Notes: a model not told the origin generated them from the sequence alone. Positions 16,426 to 24,263 are shown, counted from the stretch's first letter. The stretch: DNA of 30,852 nt from Oscillospiraceae bacterium (GCA_012513005.1 JAAZCZ010000110.1:1-30852), one strand, 5' to 3'. Numbers and translations are program-made.

Positions 16426-16463
16426 AAAATGAGACAGTGCTTTCACTTCTGTCTCATTTTTTT
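16426..16463 (+). terminator. Intrinsic terminator of the lipoate ligase/regulator operon
   Basis: A perfect 12-bp stem (AAAATGAGACAG with CTGTCTCATTTT), 11-nt loop, and TTTTTTT at the end. Confidence 0.9.
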
Positions 16464-16534
16464 GTTCATATTGCCACATATTATTATCGGTTTTTGTTGA
16501 AATATACAAAGTTGATGTTTCTATTATGTAATTA

Positions 16535-16563
16535 TTGAGATTAATTTGAGAATGATATATTAT
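16535..16563 (+). promoter_or_regulatory. Sigma-A promoter of the dehydrogenase operon, with two TTGAGAWT boxes
   Basis: TTGAGA (16535-16540), 17 bp, TATTAT (16558-16563). The -35 is part of one TTGAGATT box and the spacer holds a second box, TTGAGAAT (16546-16553), 11 bp away. The predicted start near 16570 gives a leader of about 28 nt. No -24/-12 element is seen. Confidence 0.7.
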
Positions 16564-16597
16564 TTACTTAACTTGTTGGGACGGAGGCCGAGCTTTT

Positions 16598-16957
16598 ATG
16601 AAAAAATATATTGTCGAATTTGGTATGGGAACTGATTTTCATGGGCAGGATGTAACAAAGGCTGCAAAGAAGGCAGTTAAAGATGCGGTATCTCGCTCTT
16701 GCCTGTGCGGATTAGACGAAGTGTTAGAACTTGAAGACTTTAGCCGCCAGTTGCTTGTCAGGGCAACTGTAGCAGTATCAAAACCTGAGGCTGTGGACAA
16801 AACAGATGTTGCCTCTGTTCTCCCGGTCGGAAAAGTTGAGATTATCCCCGTATTAGGTGGTCTCACAATTGACGGGTTAAATATACCTGCTTTCGGAGAC
16901 TCTGACAAAAGTATTGAAGCAGCAATTGCTGCAGTTGAGGTTTTCATTCTGGACTAA
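16598..16957 (+). CDS. Lin0512-family conserved protein
   Basis: This 119-residue protein matches the Lin0512 family, recognised from its start (KYIVEFGMGTDFHGQDVTKA), the middle SRSCLCGLDE, and the end LPVGKVEIIPVLGGL. The family is widespread in Firmicutes and has no known biochemical function. It has no signal peptide or membrane segment and is presumably cytosolic. GGAGG lies 10 nt before the ATG. It is the first gene after the promoter of the dehydrogenase operon, with E1alpha 79 bp downstream and no terminator between, so it is co-expressed with the complex. Confidence 0.85.
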   Translation: MKKYIVEFGMGTDFHGQDVTKAAKKAVKDAVSRSCLCGLDEVLELEDFSRQLLVRATVAVSKPEAVDKTDVASVLPVGKVEIIPVLGGLTIDGLNIPAFGDSDKSIEAAIAAVEVFILD

Positions 16958-17036
16958 CTATGCGTTTCTTCTTAAAAGTCTGTTGCTCTTATTGAAATAA
17001 TACCCAACAAAATAATTACTAAAAGGAGGCTATCAA

Positions 17037-18023
17037 ATGGCAATTGCTAAAGATCTAATGCGAGATCTCTATAAGCAAATGCGTCTTATTCGTGAGTTTG
17101 AGTCAGCTGCCCAAAGATTATTTGCAAGTGGCAAGATCCCCGGCTTTGTTCACCTTTACATCGGTGAGGAGGCCATTGCACCTGCTGTTTGTGCTTGTCT
17201 TACTGACGAAGACTACATTACAAGTACGCACAGAGGGCACGGACATGTTCTTGCAAAGGGTGCTGATATAAAGCTCATGATGGCGGAGCTCTTCGGCAAA
17301 GCCACAGGTTACTGCAAGGGCAAGGGAGGCTCGATGCACATTGCTGACAGAGACAAGGGCATACTTGGTGCAAACGGCATAGTCGGTGCCGGTCACTGCA
17401 TTTCCTGCGGTGCCGGACTTTCAATCAAAGTAAAGGGCACAGACCAGGTCTGCGTTTGTTTCTTTGGTGACGGATCTACGAACCAAGGAACATTTCACGA
17501 GTCTCTCAACATGGCTTCGATTTGGAAGCTACCCATAGTTTTCGTTTGCGAGAACAATCATTACGGCATTTCCATGAGCCAAGACAGGCACCAGGCAATC
17601 AAAGACATAGCCGACAGAGGTGCATCCTACAATATCCCGGGTATTTCTGTTGACGGTAACGATCCCTTAGCTGTTTATGAAGCTGCCTCAGAAGCTGTTC
17701 GTCGCGCAAGAGAGGGAAAGGGCCCCACCCTACTTGAGTGCAAAACCTATCGTCAGCGCGGACACTTTGAGGGTGATCCCGGAACATATAAGCCAAAGGA
17801 AGAACAGGCCGGCTGGCTTTCAAAAGACCCGCTTCCGCTTTTCGCAGCTTTTCTTGTTGAGAACAATGTTTTGACACAGGATGAAATCAAAGCAATTGAT
17901 GACTCTGCTTTGGCGGAGATTGAAGCAGCGATTGAATTTGCAGATGCACAACCGATACCGGAAGTTGAGAGCGCTGTCGTAGATGTTTATTCCGATATCA
18001 TCGAGGAGGTGCGTAGCAGATGA
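17037..18023 (+). CDS. acoA: Acetoin (2-oxo acid) dehydrogenase E1 alpha subunit
   Basis: With the beta subunit it forms the thiamine-diphosphate E1 component, which in acetoin dehydrogenase cleaves acetoin to acetaldehyde and transfers the acetyl unit to lipoyl-E2. The 328-residue protein has the thiamine-diphosphate motif starting GDGSTNQG at residue 144 and ending CENNHYG. Other family marks are STHRGHGH and GKGGSMHI. AAAGGAGG lies just before the ATG. The stop overlaps the beta start in ATGA. Pyruvate dehydrogenase E1alpha is a close relative; the acetoin call rests on AcoX and an AcoR-type regulator nearby. Confidence 0.9.
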   Translation: MAIAKDLMRDLYKQMRLIREFESAAQRLFASGKIPGFVHLYIGEEAIAPAVCACLTDEDYITSTHRGHGHVLAKGADIKLMMAELFGKATGYCKGKGGSMHIADRDKGILGANGIVGAGHCISCGAGLSIKVKGTDQVCVCFFGDGSTNQGTFHESLNMASIWKLPIVFVCENNHYGISMSQDRHQAIKDIADRGASYNIPGISVDGNDPLAVYEAASEAVRRAREGKGPTLLECKTYRQRGHFEGDPGTYKPKEEQAGWLSKDPLPLFAAFLVENNVLTQDEIKAIDDSALAEIEAAIEFADAQPIPEVESAVVDVYSDIIEEVRSR

Positions 18024-18988
18024 GTACAATGACATTTTTAGAGGCACTGCGTGAGGGAATGAGCATCCGTATGCGCACTGACCCAAATGTTGTCCTCTTT
18101 GGTGAGGACGTAGGCGCTTTTGGCGGCTGCTTCGGAGTTTCTGCCGGTATGTTTGCTGAGTTCGGCGCTGAGCGTGTTCGTGACACCCCTATTTCAGAAG
18201 GAGCGATTGTAGGTTGCGCAGTTGGCGCAGCTGCAACCGGGCTTAGGCCAATTGCAGAGCTAATGTTTTGCGACTTTTTGACTGTAGGTATGGATCAGCT
18301 TGTAAATCAAGCTGCAAAAATGAGATATATGTTCGGCGGTAAAATCTCAATGCCCATGGTGCTTCGTTTGCCTGCAGGAGCAGGTACCGGGGCTGCAGCT
18401 CAGCACTCTCAGTCTCTTGAAGCTTGGGTGACACACGTTCCCGGACTCAAGGTTGTTTATCCTTCCAGCCCGCAAGACGCTTTGGGTCTTATGCTGGCTG
18501 CAATAGACGATGACAATCCGGTTGTGTTTTTTGAGCACAAGCTCCTACTTGGAGTAAAGGGCGAGGTGGACAGCAAGGAGCCTATTCCTATTGGCAAGGG
18601 TAAAGTGGTTCGTGAGGGCAAAGACGTTTCAATTATTACATACGGTAAGCAGGTTTATGATTCGCTTGCAGTTGCAGAAGCTCTCGCTAAAGAGGGCGTT
18701 GAAGTTGAGGTTGTAGATCTTCGAAGCCTCTATCCGCTTGATAAGGATTTGATTGGAGAGACAATTGCAAAAACTCACAAAGCTGTGATAGTAACTGAGG
18801 CTGTGAAACGCGGAGGCTATGGCGGAGAAATAAGTGCGATTATTGCAGAAGAATTCTTTGACCAGTTAGACGCGCCCATTGTTCGTGTCGGTGGGCTTAA
18901 CACTCCTGTTCCATTCTCACCGGTACTTGAACAGTATTTCATTCCCAACGATAAAGACATAATGCAGGCTGTCAGGTCAGTCCTGTAA
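18020..18988 (+). CDS. acoB: Acetoin (2-oxo acid) dehydrogenase E1 beta subunit
   Basis: This 322-residue beta subunit completes the E1 alpha2-beta2 heterotetramer. It begins with LFGEDVGAFGG and has RDTPISEGAIVG, which supplies the conserved glutamate that activates thiamine diphosphate. HSQSLEAW and the C-terminal transketolase domain (VEVVDLRSLYPLD) are intact. Length is normal. It is coupled to E1alpha by a 4-bp overlap, with GAGGTG upstream. The same caution applies as to the alpha subunit: sequence alone does not separate acetoin from pyruvate specificity. Confidence 0.9.
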   Translation: MSTMTFLEALREGMSIRMRTDPNVVLFGEDVGAFGGCFGVSAGMFAEFGAERVRDTPISEGAIVGCAVGAAATGLRPIAELMFCDFLTVGMDQLVNQAAKMRYMFGGKISMPMVLRLPAGAGTGAAAQHSQSLEAWVTHVPGLKVVYPSSPQDALGLMLAAIDDDNPVVFFEHKLLLGVKGEVDSKEPIPIGKGKVVREGKDVSIITYGKQVYDSLAVAEALAKEGVEVEVVDLRSLYPLDKDLIGETIAKTHKAVIVTEAVKRGGYGGEISAIIAEEFFDQLDAPIVRVGGLNTPVPFSPVLEQYFIPNDKDIMQAVRSVL

Positions 18989-19045
18989 ATCCAAGCTGTT
19001 CTCTGGGTCGGAAGAATTGTCTGGCCTAGTGCTTTCCCGATAAGT

Positions 19046-19074
19046 GGTTGCCGTGGTGCTAAACCACGGCAACC
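19046..19074 (+). other. Strong stem-loop inside the operon
   Basis: A perfect 12-bp stem (GGTTGCCGTGGT with ACCACGGCAACC, loop GCTAA) lies between E1beta and AcoX. There is no T tract after it. A second AACCAC at 19081-19086 could pair with GTGGTT at 19044-19049. It may stabilise or process the mRNA, or attenuate it. Confidence 0.55.
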
Positions 19075-19111
19075 TGACTAAACCACAATATTAATTCTAT
19101 GGAGGTGACAG

Positions 19112-20140
19112 ATGGCCTCGATTGGTATAATCGCAAACCCTGCCTCAGGCAAGGACATCAGGCGCCTTGTGTCGTATGCCACCACAATTGACAACAATGA
19201 AAAGGTAAATATTTGCAAACGCATTGTTTTGGCCGCCCAAGCATTGGGTGTTAATGAGATATTTTTCATGCCGGACACGTTTATGATTGGCTATGCGGTT
19301 TTGGACAGTCTTGAAAGTGACCGCGTTTTGTGCTCAAAAATTAGTGTTTTGGACTTTGAAATTGAAGCAGGGCTTGCTGACACTGTCCGCTCCGCAAAGC
19401 TTATGGAAGAGCTTAAGGTTGGTTGTATTATTGTTTTGGGCGGAGACGGAACCTCAAGGGCAGCGGCAAAGAGCATTTGCACAACCCCCATGATCTCCGT
19501 GTCTACCGGAACCAACAATGTATATCCAACTATGATGGAGGGCACTGTAGTCGGCATGGCCGCCGCAGCTGTTGCGCTTATGGAAGACCCCTACAGCTGC
19601 TGCATACATGATAAAAGGCTCGAGATAAGTATTAACGGCTTTTTGCGAGATATCGCACTAATTGATGGCGTGTTGTCTGACGACTTGTTTGCAGGTGCAA
19701 AGGCTATTTGGGACCCGTGCAGTCTAAGATTCATTGCTGTTTCTCGCTGTCACCCTGCAACAATTGGTTTTTCATCTGTTGCAGGTGCTATTAATGTTGT
19801 TGAAGACACTGACGACTACGGTTTTGCCGTTACCTTAAACAGCGGCATAAGTAAAAGCTCAGATCGCATAGTGCGTGCCCCAATCGCTGCCGGTGTTATT
19901 GCCCCGGTTGTTGTCTCAAATGCCGAAAGACTTGATCTTGATAAACCTTACGAATTTGAAATAATACGGCCGGGAATGATTGCACTTGACGGTGAAAGGG
20001 AGCTTAGAGTTAACCCCGGAGATATTGTCAGCATTAATGTTTCGAGAAACGGGCCGTATAGAGTTAATACGCGCAAAGCGTTGGAATTAGCCGTGCAGCT
20101 TGGAATGTTTGAGGATAAGTACGCAGAAAGGATAAATTAA
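19112..20140 (+). CDS. acoX: AcoX-type ATP-NAD kinase-like protein
   Basis: This 342-residue protein belongs to the AcoX group, which shares the ATP-NAD kinase fold. Motifs include IANPASGKD at the start, VLGGDGTSR (the nucleotide-binding GGDG) at about residues 106-115, and STGTNNVYP. AcoX is encoded in many acetoin operons but its role is unproven; it could phosphorylate NAD or a metabolite linked to the complex. GGAGGTG lies 5 nt before the ATG. It lies 123 bp after E1beta, separated by the stem-loop, and 2 bp before E2. It is the best marker in the region for acetoin rather than pyruvate metabolism. Confidence 0.85.
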   Translation: MASIGIIANPASGKDIRRLVSYATTIDNNEKVNICKRIVLAAQALGVNEIFFMPDTFMIGYAVLDSLESDRVLCSKISVLDFEIEAGLADTVRSAKLMEELKVGCIIVLGGDGTSRAAAKSICTTPMISVSTGTNNVYPTMMEGTVVGMAAAAVALMEDPYSCCIHDKRLEISINGFLRDIALIDGVLSDDLFAGAKAIWDPCSLRFIAVSRCHPATIGFSSVAGAINVVEDTDDYGFAVTLNSGISKSSDRIVRAPIAAGVIAPVVVSNAERLDLDKPYEFEIIRPGMIALDGERELRVNPGDIVSINVSRNGPYRVNTRKALELAVQLGMFEDKYAERIN

Positions 20141-20142
20141 AT

Positions 20143-21483
20143 ATGGCAACTTTCATAATAATGCCGAAGCTTGGTTTAACAATGACCGAGGGCACTGTTT
20201 CTGACTGGAAAAAAAAGCCCGGAGAAAATGTTAAAGAAGGAGAACCTCTCTTTGATGTTGAAACTGACAAGCTCACCAATACCATTGAATCTACAGCATC
20301 CGGAACTCTTTTGAAAATAGTTGCCGAAGTTGGCGATACTATTGCCTGTCTGGAGCCTGTAGCAATAATTGGCGAGGCCGGAGAGGATATTAGTTCGCTC
20401 GCAGTAGCCCCTTCTCAGACACAAAACACGCAGACCATTGCGGATACCAAAAATGCAAGTGTATCTACACCTGCAGCCCCCGTGAGAGAGCCCGGTGCTC
20501 GTGTTTTGGCGTCGCCAAGGGCGAAAAAACTTGCTTTAGAAATGGGTATCGATATCAGCCTTGTCAGCGGAACCGGCCCGGGTGGCAGGATTGTTGAGGA
20601 TGATATTATGGCTTATAAAGCCACCTCTAAAGAAATTGTCAGCGAAGATACAAAGGTTAAAGCCTCTCCTCTTGCAACTTTAGTATCTGAAGACTTAGGC
20701 ATTTCGCTTGATGAGCTAAAAAAAGATGAAGGCGGCCGAGTTTTTGTAGAGGATATTCTTGCTTATCTAAAAAGCAAGGACATTAAAGCTGCTGCTACTG
20801 ACCCGTTAAAGGAAGAAATCGTTAAGATGAACGGTATGAGACGTGCTATAGCTAAAAACATGTTAGAGAGCCATCTCACAAGTCCAACTGTTACTTTTAA
20901 TCTTGGCGTTGACATGTCTGAACTCAAAAATATGCGTGCACAGTTAAAGGCAAAAGAAATTAAGGTCAGCTACACTGATTTAATAGTAAAAATTGTATCC
21001 AAGGCACTTATTGAGTATCCCCAGTTAAACTGTTCTGTTGAAGATCAAAAAATAATATTAAAGCACTACGTCAATATGGGTGTTGCTGTTGCTGTTGACA
21101 ATGGTTTACTGGTTCCGAACATTACAAATGCGGACAAAAAATCTATAACTGAAATATCTACCGAGATAAAGGAACTGGCTGCACTTGCCAGAGAGGGTAA
21201 ACTGCCTATGGAAAAACTGCGTGGCGGAACATTCACAATCACAAACCTAGGCATGTATGGCATTGACAGCTTCTCGCCAATTATTAATCAGCCTGAAATT
21301 GCGATACTTGGAATAACCGGTATTAAGGACTCCCCCGTTGTCAGAGACGGTCAGATAGTGATAAGACCCATGATGAATCTTTGCCTGACTGCAGATCACA
21401 GAGTTGTTGACGGTGCAGTTGCTGCGGAATTCTTGCAGAGAGTCGCAGTACTTATGGAAAATCCGCTCATGATGCTCGTTTAG
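20143..21483 (+). CDS. acoC: Dihydrolipoamide acetyltransferase E2 with two subunit-binding domains
   Basis: This is the core acyltransferase, moving the acetyl group from lipoyl to CoA. The 446-residue protein has an N-terminal lipoyl domain with the lipoyl-accepting K43 in ETDKLTN. A Thr/Ala/Pro linker follows, then two tandem peripheral-subunit-binding-like domains (about 120-157 and 173-208, both ending GGR(I/V)-x-(E)D-type). The catalytic domain has H419 and D423 in HRVVDG near the C-terminus. A single subunit-binding domain is the usual number in E2. AGG precedes the ATG, 2 bp after acoX. E3 follows after 14 bp. Confidence 0.93.
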   Translation: MATFIIMPKLGLTMTEGTVSDWKKKPGENVKEGEPLFDVETDKLTNTIESTASGTLLKIVAEVGDTIACLEPVAIIGEAGEDISSLAVAPSQTQNTQTIADTKNASVSTPAAPVREPGARVLASPRAKKLALEMGIDISLVSGTGPGGRIVEDDIMAYKATSKEIVSEDTKVKASPLATLVSEDLGISLDELKKDEGGRVFVEDILAYLKSKDIKAAATDPLKEEIVKMNGMRRAIAKNMLESHLTSPTVTFNLGVDMSELKNMRAQLKAKEIKVSYTDLIVKIVSKALIEYPQLNCSVEDQKIILKHYVNMGVAVAVDNGLLVPNITNADKKSITEISTEIKELAALAREGKLPMEKLRGGTFTITNLGMYGIDSFSPIINQPEIAILGITGIKDSPVVRDGQIVIRPMMNLCLTADHRVVDGAVAAEFLQRVAVLMENPLMMLV

Positions 21484-21497
21484 GAAGAGGTTATTAT

Positions 21498-23192
21498 ATG
21501 GCTAACGAAATAATAATGCCCAAGCTGGGTCTGACGATGACCGAGGGTACACTTTCGACATGGCACAAAAAAGAAGGCGATAAGGTTTCGGTTGGGGAAG
21601 CTATTTTTGATGTTGAAACAGATAAGCTGACTAACACCATTGAGTCAACTCACACAGGTGTGCTCCTGAAAATTATTGTTCAAGAAGGAGACACGGTTCC
21701 CTGTCTCGCTCCCGTAGCCATTGTTGGAAAGGAAGGCGAAGTATATACTGCTTCCGCCACTACAGCCTCAAATGGGGCTTCAGAAACTACTGCCGGTGAA
21801 CAAACAGCCTCAAATAGTATTCTTGTCATCGGAGGCGGACCCGGTGGTTATGTTGCCGCAATAAGAGCCGCACTTTTGGGCGGACAAGTGACTTTGGTCG
21901 AGCGAGATAAGCTCGGCGGCACCTGCTTAAACCGAGGCTGTATGCCCACAAAGGCCCTTTTACATGCAAGTGAAGTATATGAGCTTGCAAAAAACAGCGA
22001 GGATATAGGAATAATTGGGCCTAATGTTGGCTTTGACTGGGAGAAGGTTCAGGCAAGCAGAGAAAAGGTTACAAAGCAGCTTACCGGCGGCGTAAAAGCT
22101 CTTATGCGAGCTAATAAAATACGTGTGGTTCAAGGAGAAGCAAAGTTCACAGGACCCAAAACTGTATCTGTAGGCGAAGAGGTTTTATCTGCGGACAAGA
22201 TTATTATTGCAAGTGGCTCCTCCCCTGCCATCCCTCCAATTGAGGGGCTTGCCCAATCCCCGGCTTTTCTCGACTCCACCGCCTGCCTTGCTCTTGACCA
22301 TGTTCCCGAGAGTCTATTGGTAATCGGAGGAGGAGTTATCGGACTTGAGCTTGGCTGTGTCTATGCCAGATTTGGGTCAAAGGTTCATGTTGTTGAAATG
22401 CAAAGCAAGTTGCTTCCGCAGATGGATGCAGAGCTTACATCTATGGTTCAGGCTCAGCTTGAAGCAATAGGAATTTCGTTCTATCTTAATTCAACTGTGA
22501 AATCCGTTATCCAAAATGGCAACTTAGCCGCTGTTACAGTTTCCACTGCTAAAGGTGAAATTGTAATAGAAGCTGAGAAAATTCTATTGAGTGCAGGTCG
22601 TAACCCTAACACGGAAAGTCTTGGTCTTGAAAAAGCCGGAATTAAGACGGACGGAAAATTTATTAGTATAAACCGCCATGTTGAAACTACCGCTTCCGGG
22701 GTTTATGCTATTGGTGACTGCAGCTGCTCCCTTATGTTGGCTCACGCCGCAATGGCAATGGGAGAGGTTGCAGCCGCCAATGCAATGGGAGACAATCTCA
22801 CTTTTGACCCCGATACTTGCCCTACCTGCGCATATATTGGTCCTGAGTTTGCCTCTGTCGGTTTAAATGAGGACCAGGTAAAAGCTCGTGGAATTGACTA
22901 TAAAATCGGTAGGTTCCCCACCGCGGCTAACGGCAGAAGCCTTGTTAGCGGACACACAAACGGTTTGATTAAAGTTATCGCCGGTGCTAAGTATGGCGAA
23001 ATTTTAGGTGTACACATATTAGCCCAAAGTGCAACCGAGTTGATCGCTGAGGCAGCTCTTGCAATTCGGCTCGAAGCAACGATTGATGAGTTTGTAAGCA
23101 CTATGCATTGCCATCCTACTGTTTCGGAAGCTTTGCGAGAAGCTGCTTTAGCTGCTGACAATTCTGCAATTCATATTATCAATAAGAGGTAA
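21498..23192 (+). CDS. acoL: Dihydrolipoamide dehydrogenase E3 with N-terminal lipoyl domain
   Basis: E3 reoxidises the dihydrolipoyl groups with FAD and NAD+. The 564-residue protein is ~90 residues longer than plain E3 because of an N-terminal lipoyl domain (1-80, K43 in ETDKLTN) and an Ala/Thr linker. The FAD site GGGPGG is at 112-117, the redox disulfide C143-C148 in GTCLNRGC, the NAD site VIGGGVIGLELG follows, and the C-terminal H539/E544 pair (HPTVSE) completes the active site. Lipoyl-E3 fusions are known from Clostridium acetoin dehydrogenase systems. Its lipoyl domain is very like that of E2. It is last in the operon. Confidence 0.95.
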   Translation: MANEIIMPKLGLTMTEGTLSTWHKKEGDKVSVGEAIFDVETDKLTNTIESTHTGVLLKIIVQEGDTVPCLAPVAIVGKEGEVYTASATTASNGASETTAGEQTASNSILVIGGGPGGYVAAIRAALLGGQVTLVERDKLGGTCLNRGCMPTKALLHASEVYELAKNSEDIGIIGPNVGFDWEKVQASREKVTKQLTGGVKALMRANKIRVVQGEAKFTGPKTVSVGEEVLSADKIIIASGSSPAIPPIEGLAQSPAFLDSTACLALDHVPESLLVIGGGVIGLELGCVYARFGSKVHVVEMQSKLLPQMDAELTSMVQAQLEAIGISFYLNSTVKSVIQNGNLAAVTVSTAKGEIVIEAEKILLSAGRNPNTESLGLEKAGIKTDGKFISINRHVETTASGVYAIGDCSCSLMLAHAAMAMGEVAAANAMGDNLTFDPDTCPTCAYIGPEFASVGLNEDQVKARGIDYKIGRFPTAANGRSLVSGHTNGLIKVIAGAKYGEILGVHILAQSATELIAEAALAIRLEATIDEFVSTMHCHPTVSEALREAALAADNSAIHIINKR

Positions 23193-23212
23193 GTTCTTGT
23201 TATCAAATTAAT

Positions 23213-23250
23213 AAACCACTGCCCCACAATTTAGCGGGCAGTGGTTTTTT
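23213..23250. terminator. Terminator between the dehydrogenase operon and lysR
   Basis: A perfect 12-bp stem (AAACCACTGCCC with GGGCAGTGGTTT, 11-nt loop) with TTTTTT on the plus strand. The genes are convergent, and the minus strand also has a T-rich tail, so it may serve both. Confidence 0.9.
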
Positions 23251-23262
23251 GATAAATCCATG

Positions 23263-24153
23263 TTATGTTCGCCGTGCTCCTATGAAGTAATCGAGCCACG
23301 TTTTGTATTCATTGCTGAAAATGCTTCCTCTTAAATATACCAAATTAAATTCTCTTATAATATTCATATCAGATATTTTAAGCTCCTGCAGCTTTCCGCT
23401 GCTAAGCTCCTTTTGTGCCGCTGCTTTGTACAGAAATGTGATCCCGTGGTTTTCGGAAACAAGGGATTTTATTACATTCATGTTTCCAATTTCGCTTATC
23501 TTCTCGAAAATATTAATGCTTTGGCTCTGTTCTCTTAAAAACTGCTCAAATATTTCTCTAGTGCCTGAGCCGCGTTCTCTTATAATAAGCCGCTCGGAGC
23601 ACAGGTCATTAATAGTGCAGACTTTGCCTGCAAGTCTGCAGTCGCTGCCGCAAACGCCTATAAACTCCTCCTTTGACATAAGTTTATAGCCGTATTTTGA
23701 CTTGTCAAAGTAACCCTCAATGAGTGCAAAATCGATTTCTCCCTCTCTTAGCTTGCTGAGCAGATTTTCTGTGTTTTGCACAGGAATTGTGACATGAATT
23801 TCAGGATGCTCTGTCAGGAGGGCTGTTAGAATTTTGGGGCATACAAATTCGCCTATGCTGAGTGTTGCGCCAAAAATCAGATGTCTTGCCATTATCTCCT
23901 TATCAAGAAGCAGGCTTCTTAGCTTGTTGCTGTCTGCCCTGCTAGTAACGGCATATTTATGCAGAATCTCTCCCCTTTCTGTGAGTTTTAGTGTTTTTCC
24001 TTCGTAGTAAAAGAGCTTTCCGCCATAATATTCCTCTAAGAATTTTATGTGCTGAGATACAGCAGGCTGAGTTATGTGCATATACTCTGCTGTTTTTGTG
24101 TAGTTTCCTATTTTGCATAGGTTAATAAATGTTTCTAATCTTATATCAACCAT
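23263..24153 (-). CDS. LysR-family regulator, YeiE/CysB-like
   Basis: This 296-residue LysR-type regulator has an N-terminal winged helix-turn-helix (about 17-40, TKTAEYMHITQPAVSQH) and a two-lobed substrate-binding domain (about 90-290). It is divergent from, and 110 bp away from, a YeiH-type exporter, the same arrangement as yeiE-yeiH in enterobacteria, where the regulator is linked to sulfite. Inference: it regulates that exporter in response to a small anion. AGGAGA precedes the ATG. The sulfite link is from the neighbour, not from this sequence. Confidence 0.9.
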   Translation of the reverse strand: MVDIRLETFINLCKIGNYTKTAEYMHITQPAVSQHIKFLEEYYGGKLFYYEGKTLKLTERGEILHKYAVTSRADSNKLRSLLLDKEIMARHLIFGATLSIGEFVCPKILTALLTEHPEIHVTIPVQNTENLLSKLREGEIDFALIEGYFDKSKYGYKLMSKEEFIGVCGSDCRLAGKVCTINDLCSERLIIRERGSGTREIFEQFLREQSQSINIFEKISEIGNMNVIKSLVSENHGITFLYKAAAQKELSSGKLQELKISDMNIIREFNLVYLRGSIFSNEYKTWLDYFIGARRT

Positions 24154-24165
24154 AATTCTCTCCTA

Positions 24166-24193
24166 TTATAAGATTTTTTTATATTTTTATAAG
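24166..24193 (+). promoter_or_regulatory. Paired TTATAAG repeats, candidate LysR binding site
   Basis: TTATAAG occurs at 24166-24172 and 24187-24193, exactly 21 bp apart (two helical turns). They lie about -73 to -46 from the predicted yeiH start, where LysR-type activators usually bind, and in the leader of the lysR gene. Confidence 0.45.
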
Positions 24194-24203
24194 TATTAAT
24201 AAT

Positions 24204-24232
24204 TTTATTTTATTACTTAATTGTTGTATTAT
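24204..24232 (+). promoter_or_regulatory. Possible weak promoter of the YeiH gene
   Basis: TTTATT (24204-24209), 17 bp, TATTAT (24227-24232). The poor -35 is what one would expect of an activator-dependent promoter. The -10 overlaps the -35 of the divergent lysR promoter. Confidence 0.4.
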
Positions 24233-24235
24233 CAA
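24207..24235 (-). promoter_or_regulatory. Sigma-A promoter of the lysR gene
   Basis: On the minus strand TTGATA (24230-24235), 17 bp, TAAAAT (24207-24212). The predicted start is near 24200, leaving a ~47-nt leader. Confidence 0.65.
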
Positions 24236-24263
24236 GCACAAGATAAAAATCGGAGGAATTTAT

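Noticed and set aside
16329..16597. Sigma-54 (-24/-12) promoter expected before an AcoR-controlled operon
   Set aside because: No GG-N10-GC element of acceptable form was found; GTTGGGACGGAGGCC near 16576 is G-rich because it holds the ribosome binding site and has the wrong spacing.
23303..23689. 128-codon plus-strand frame within the lysR gene
   Set aside because: The opposite strand encodes an unmistakable LysR protein; this frame is Ser/Leu-rich and lacks a ribosome binding site.
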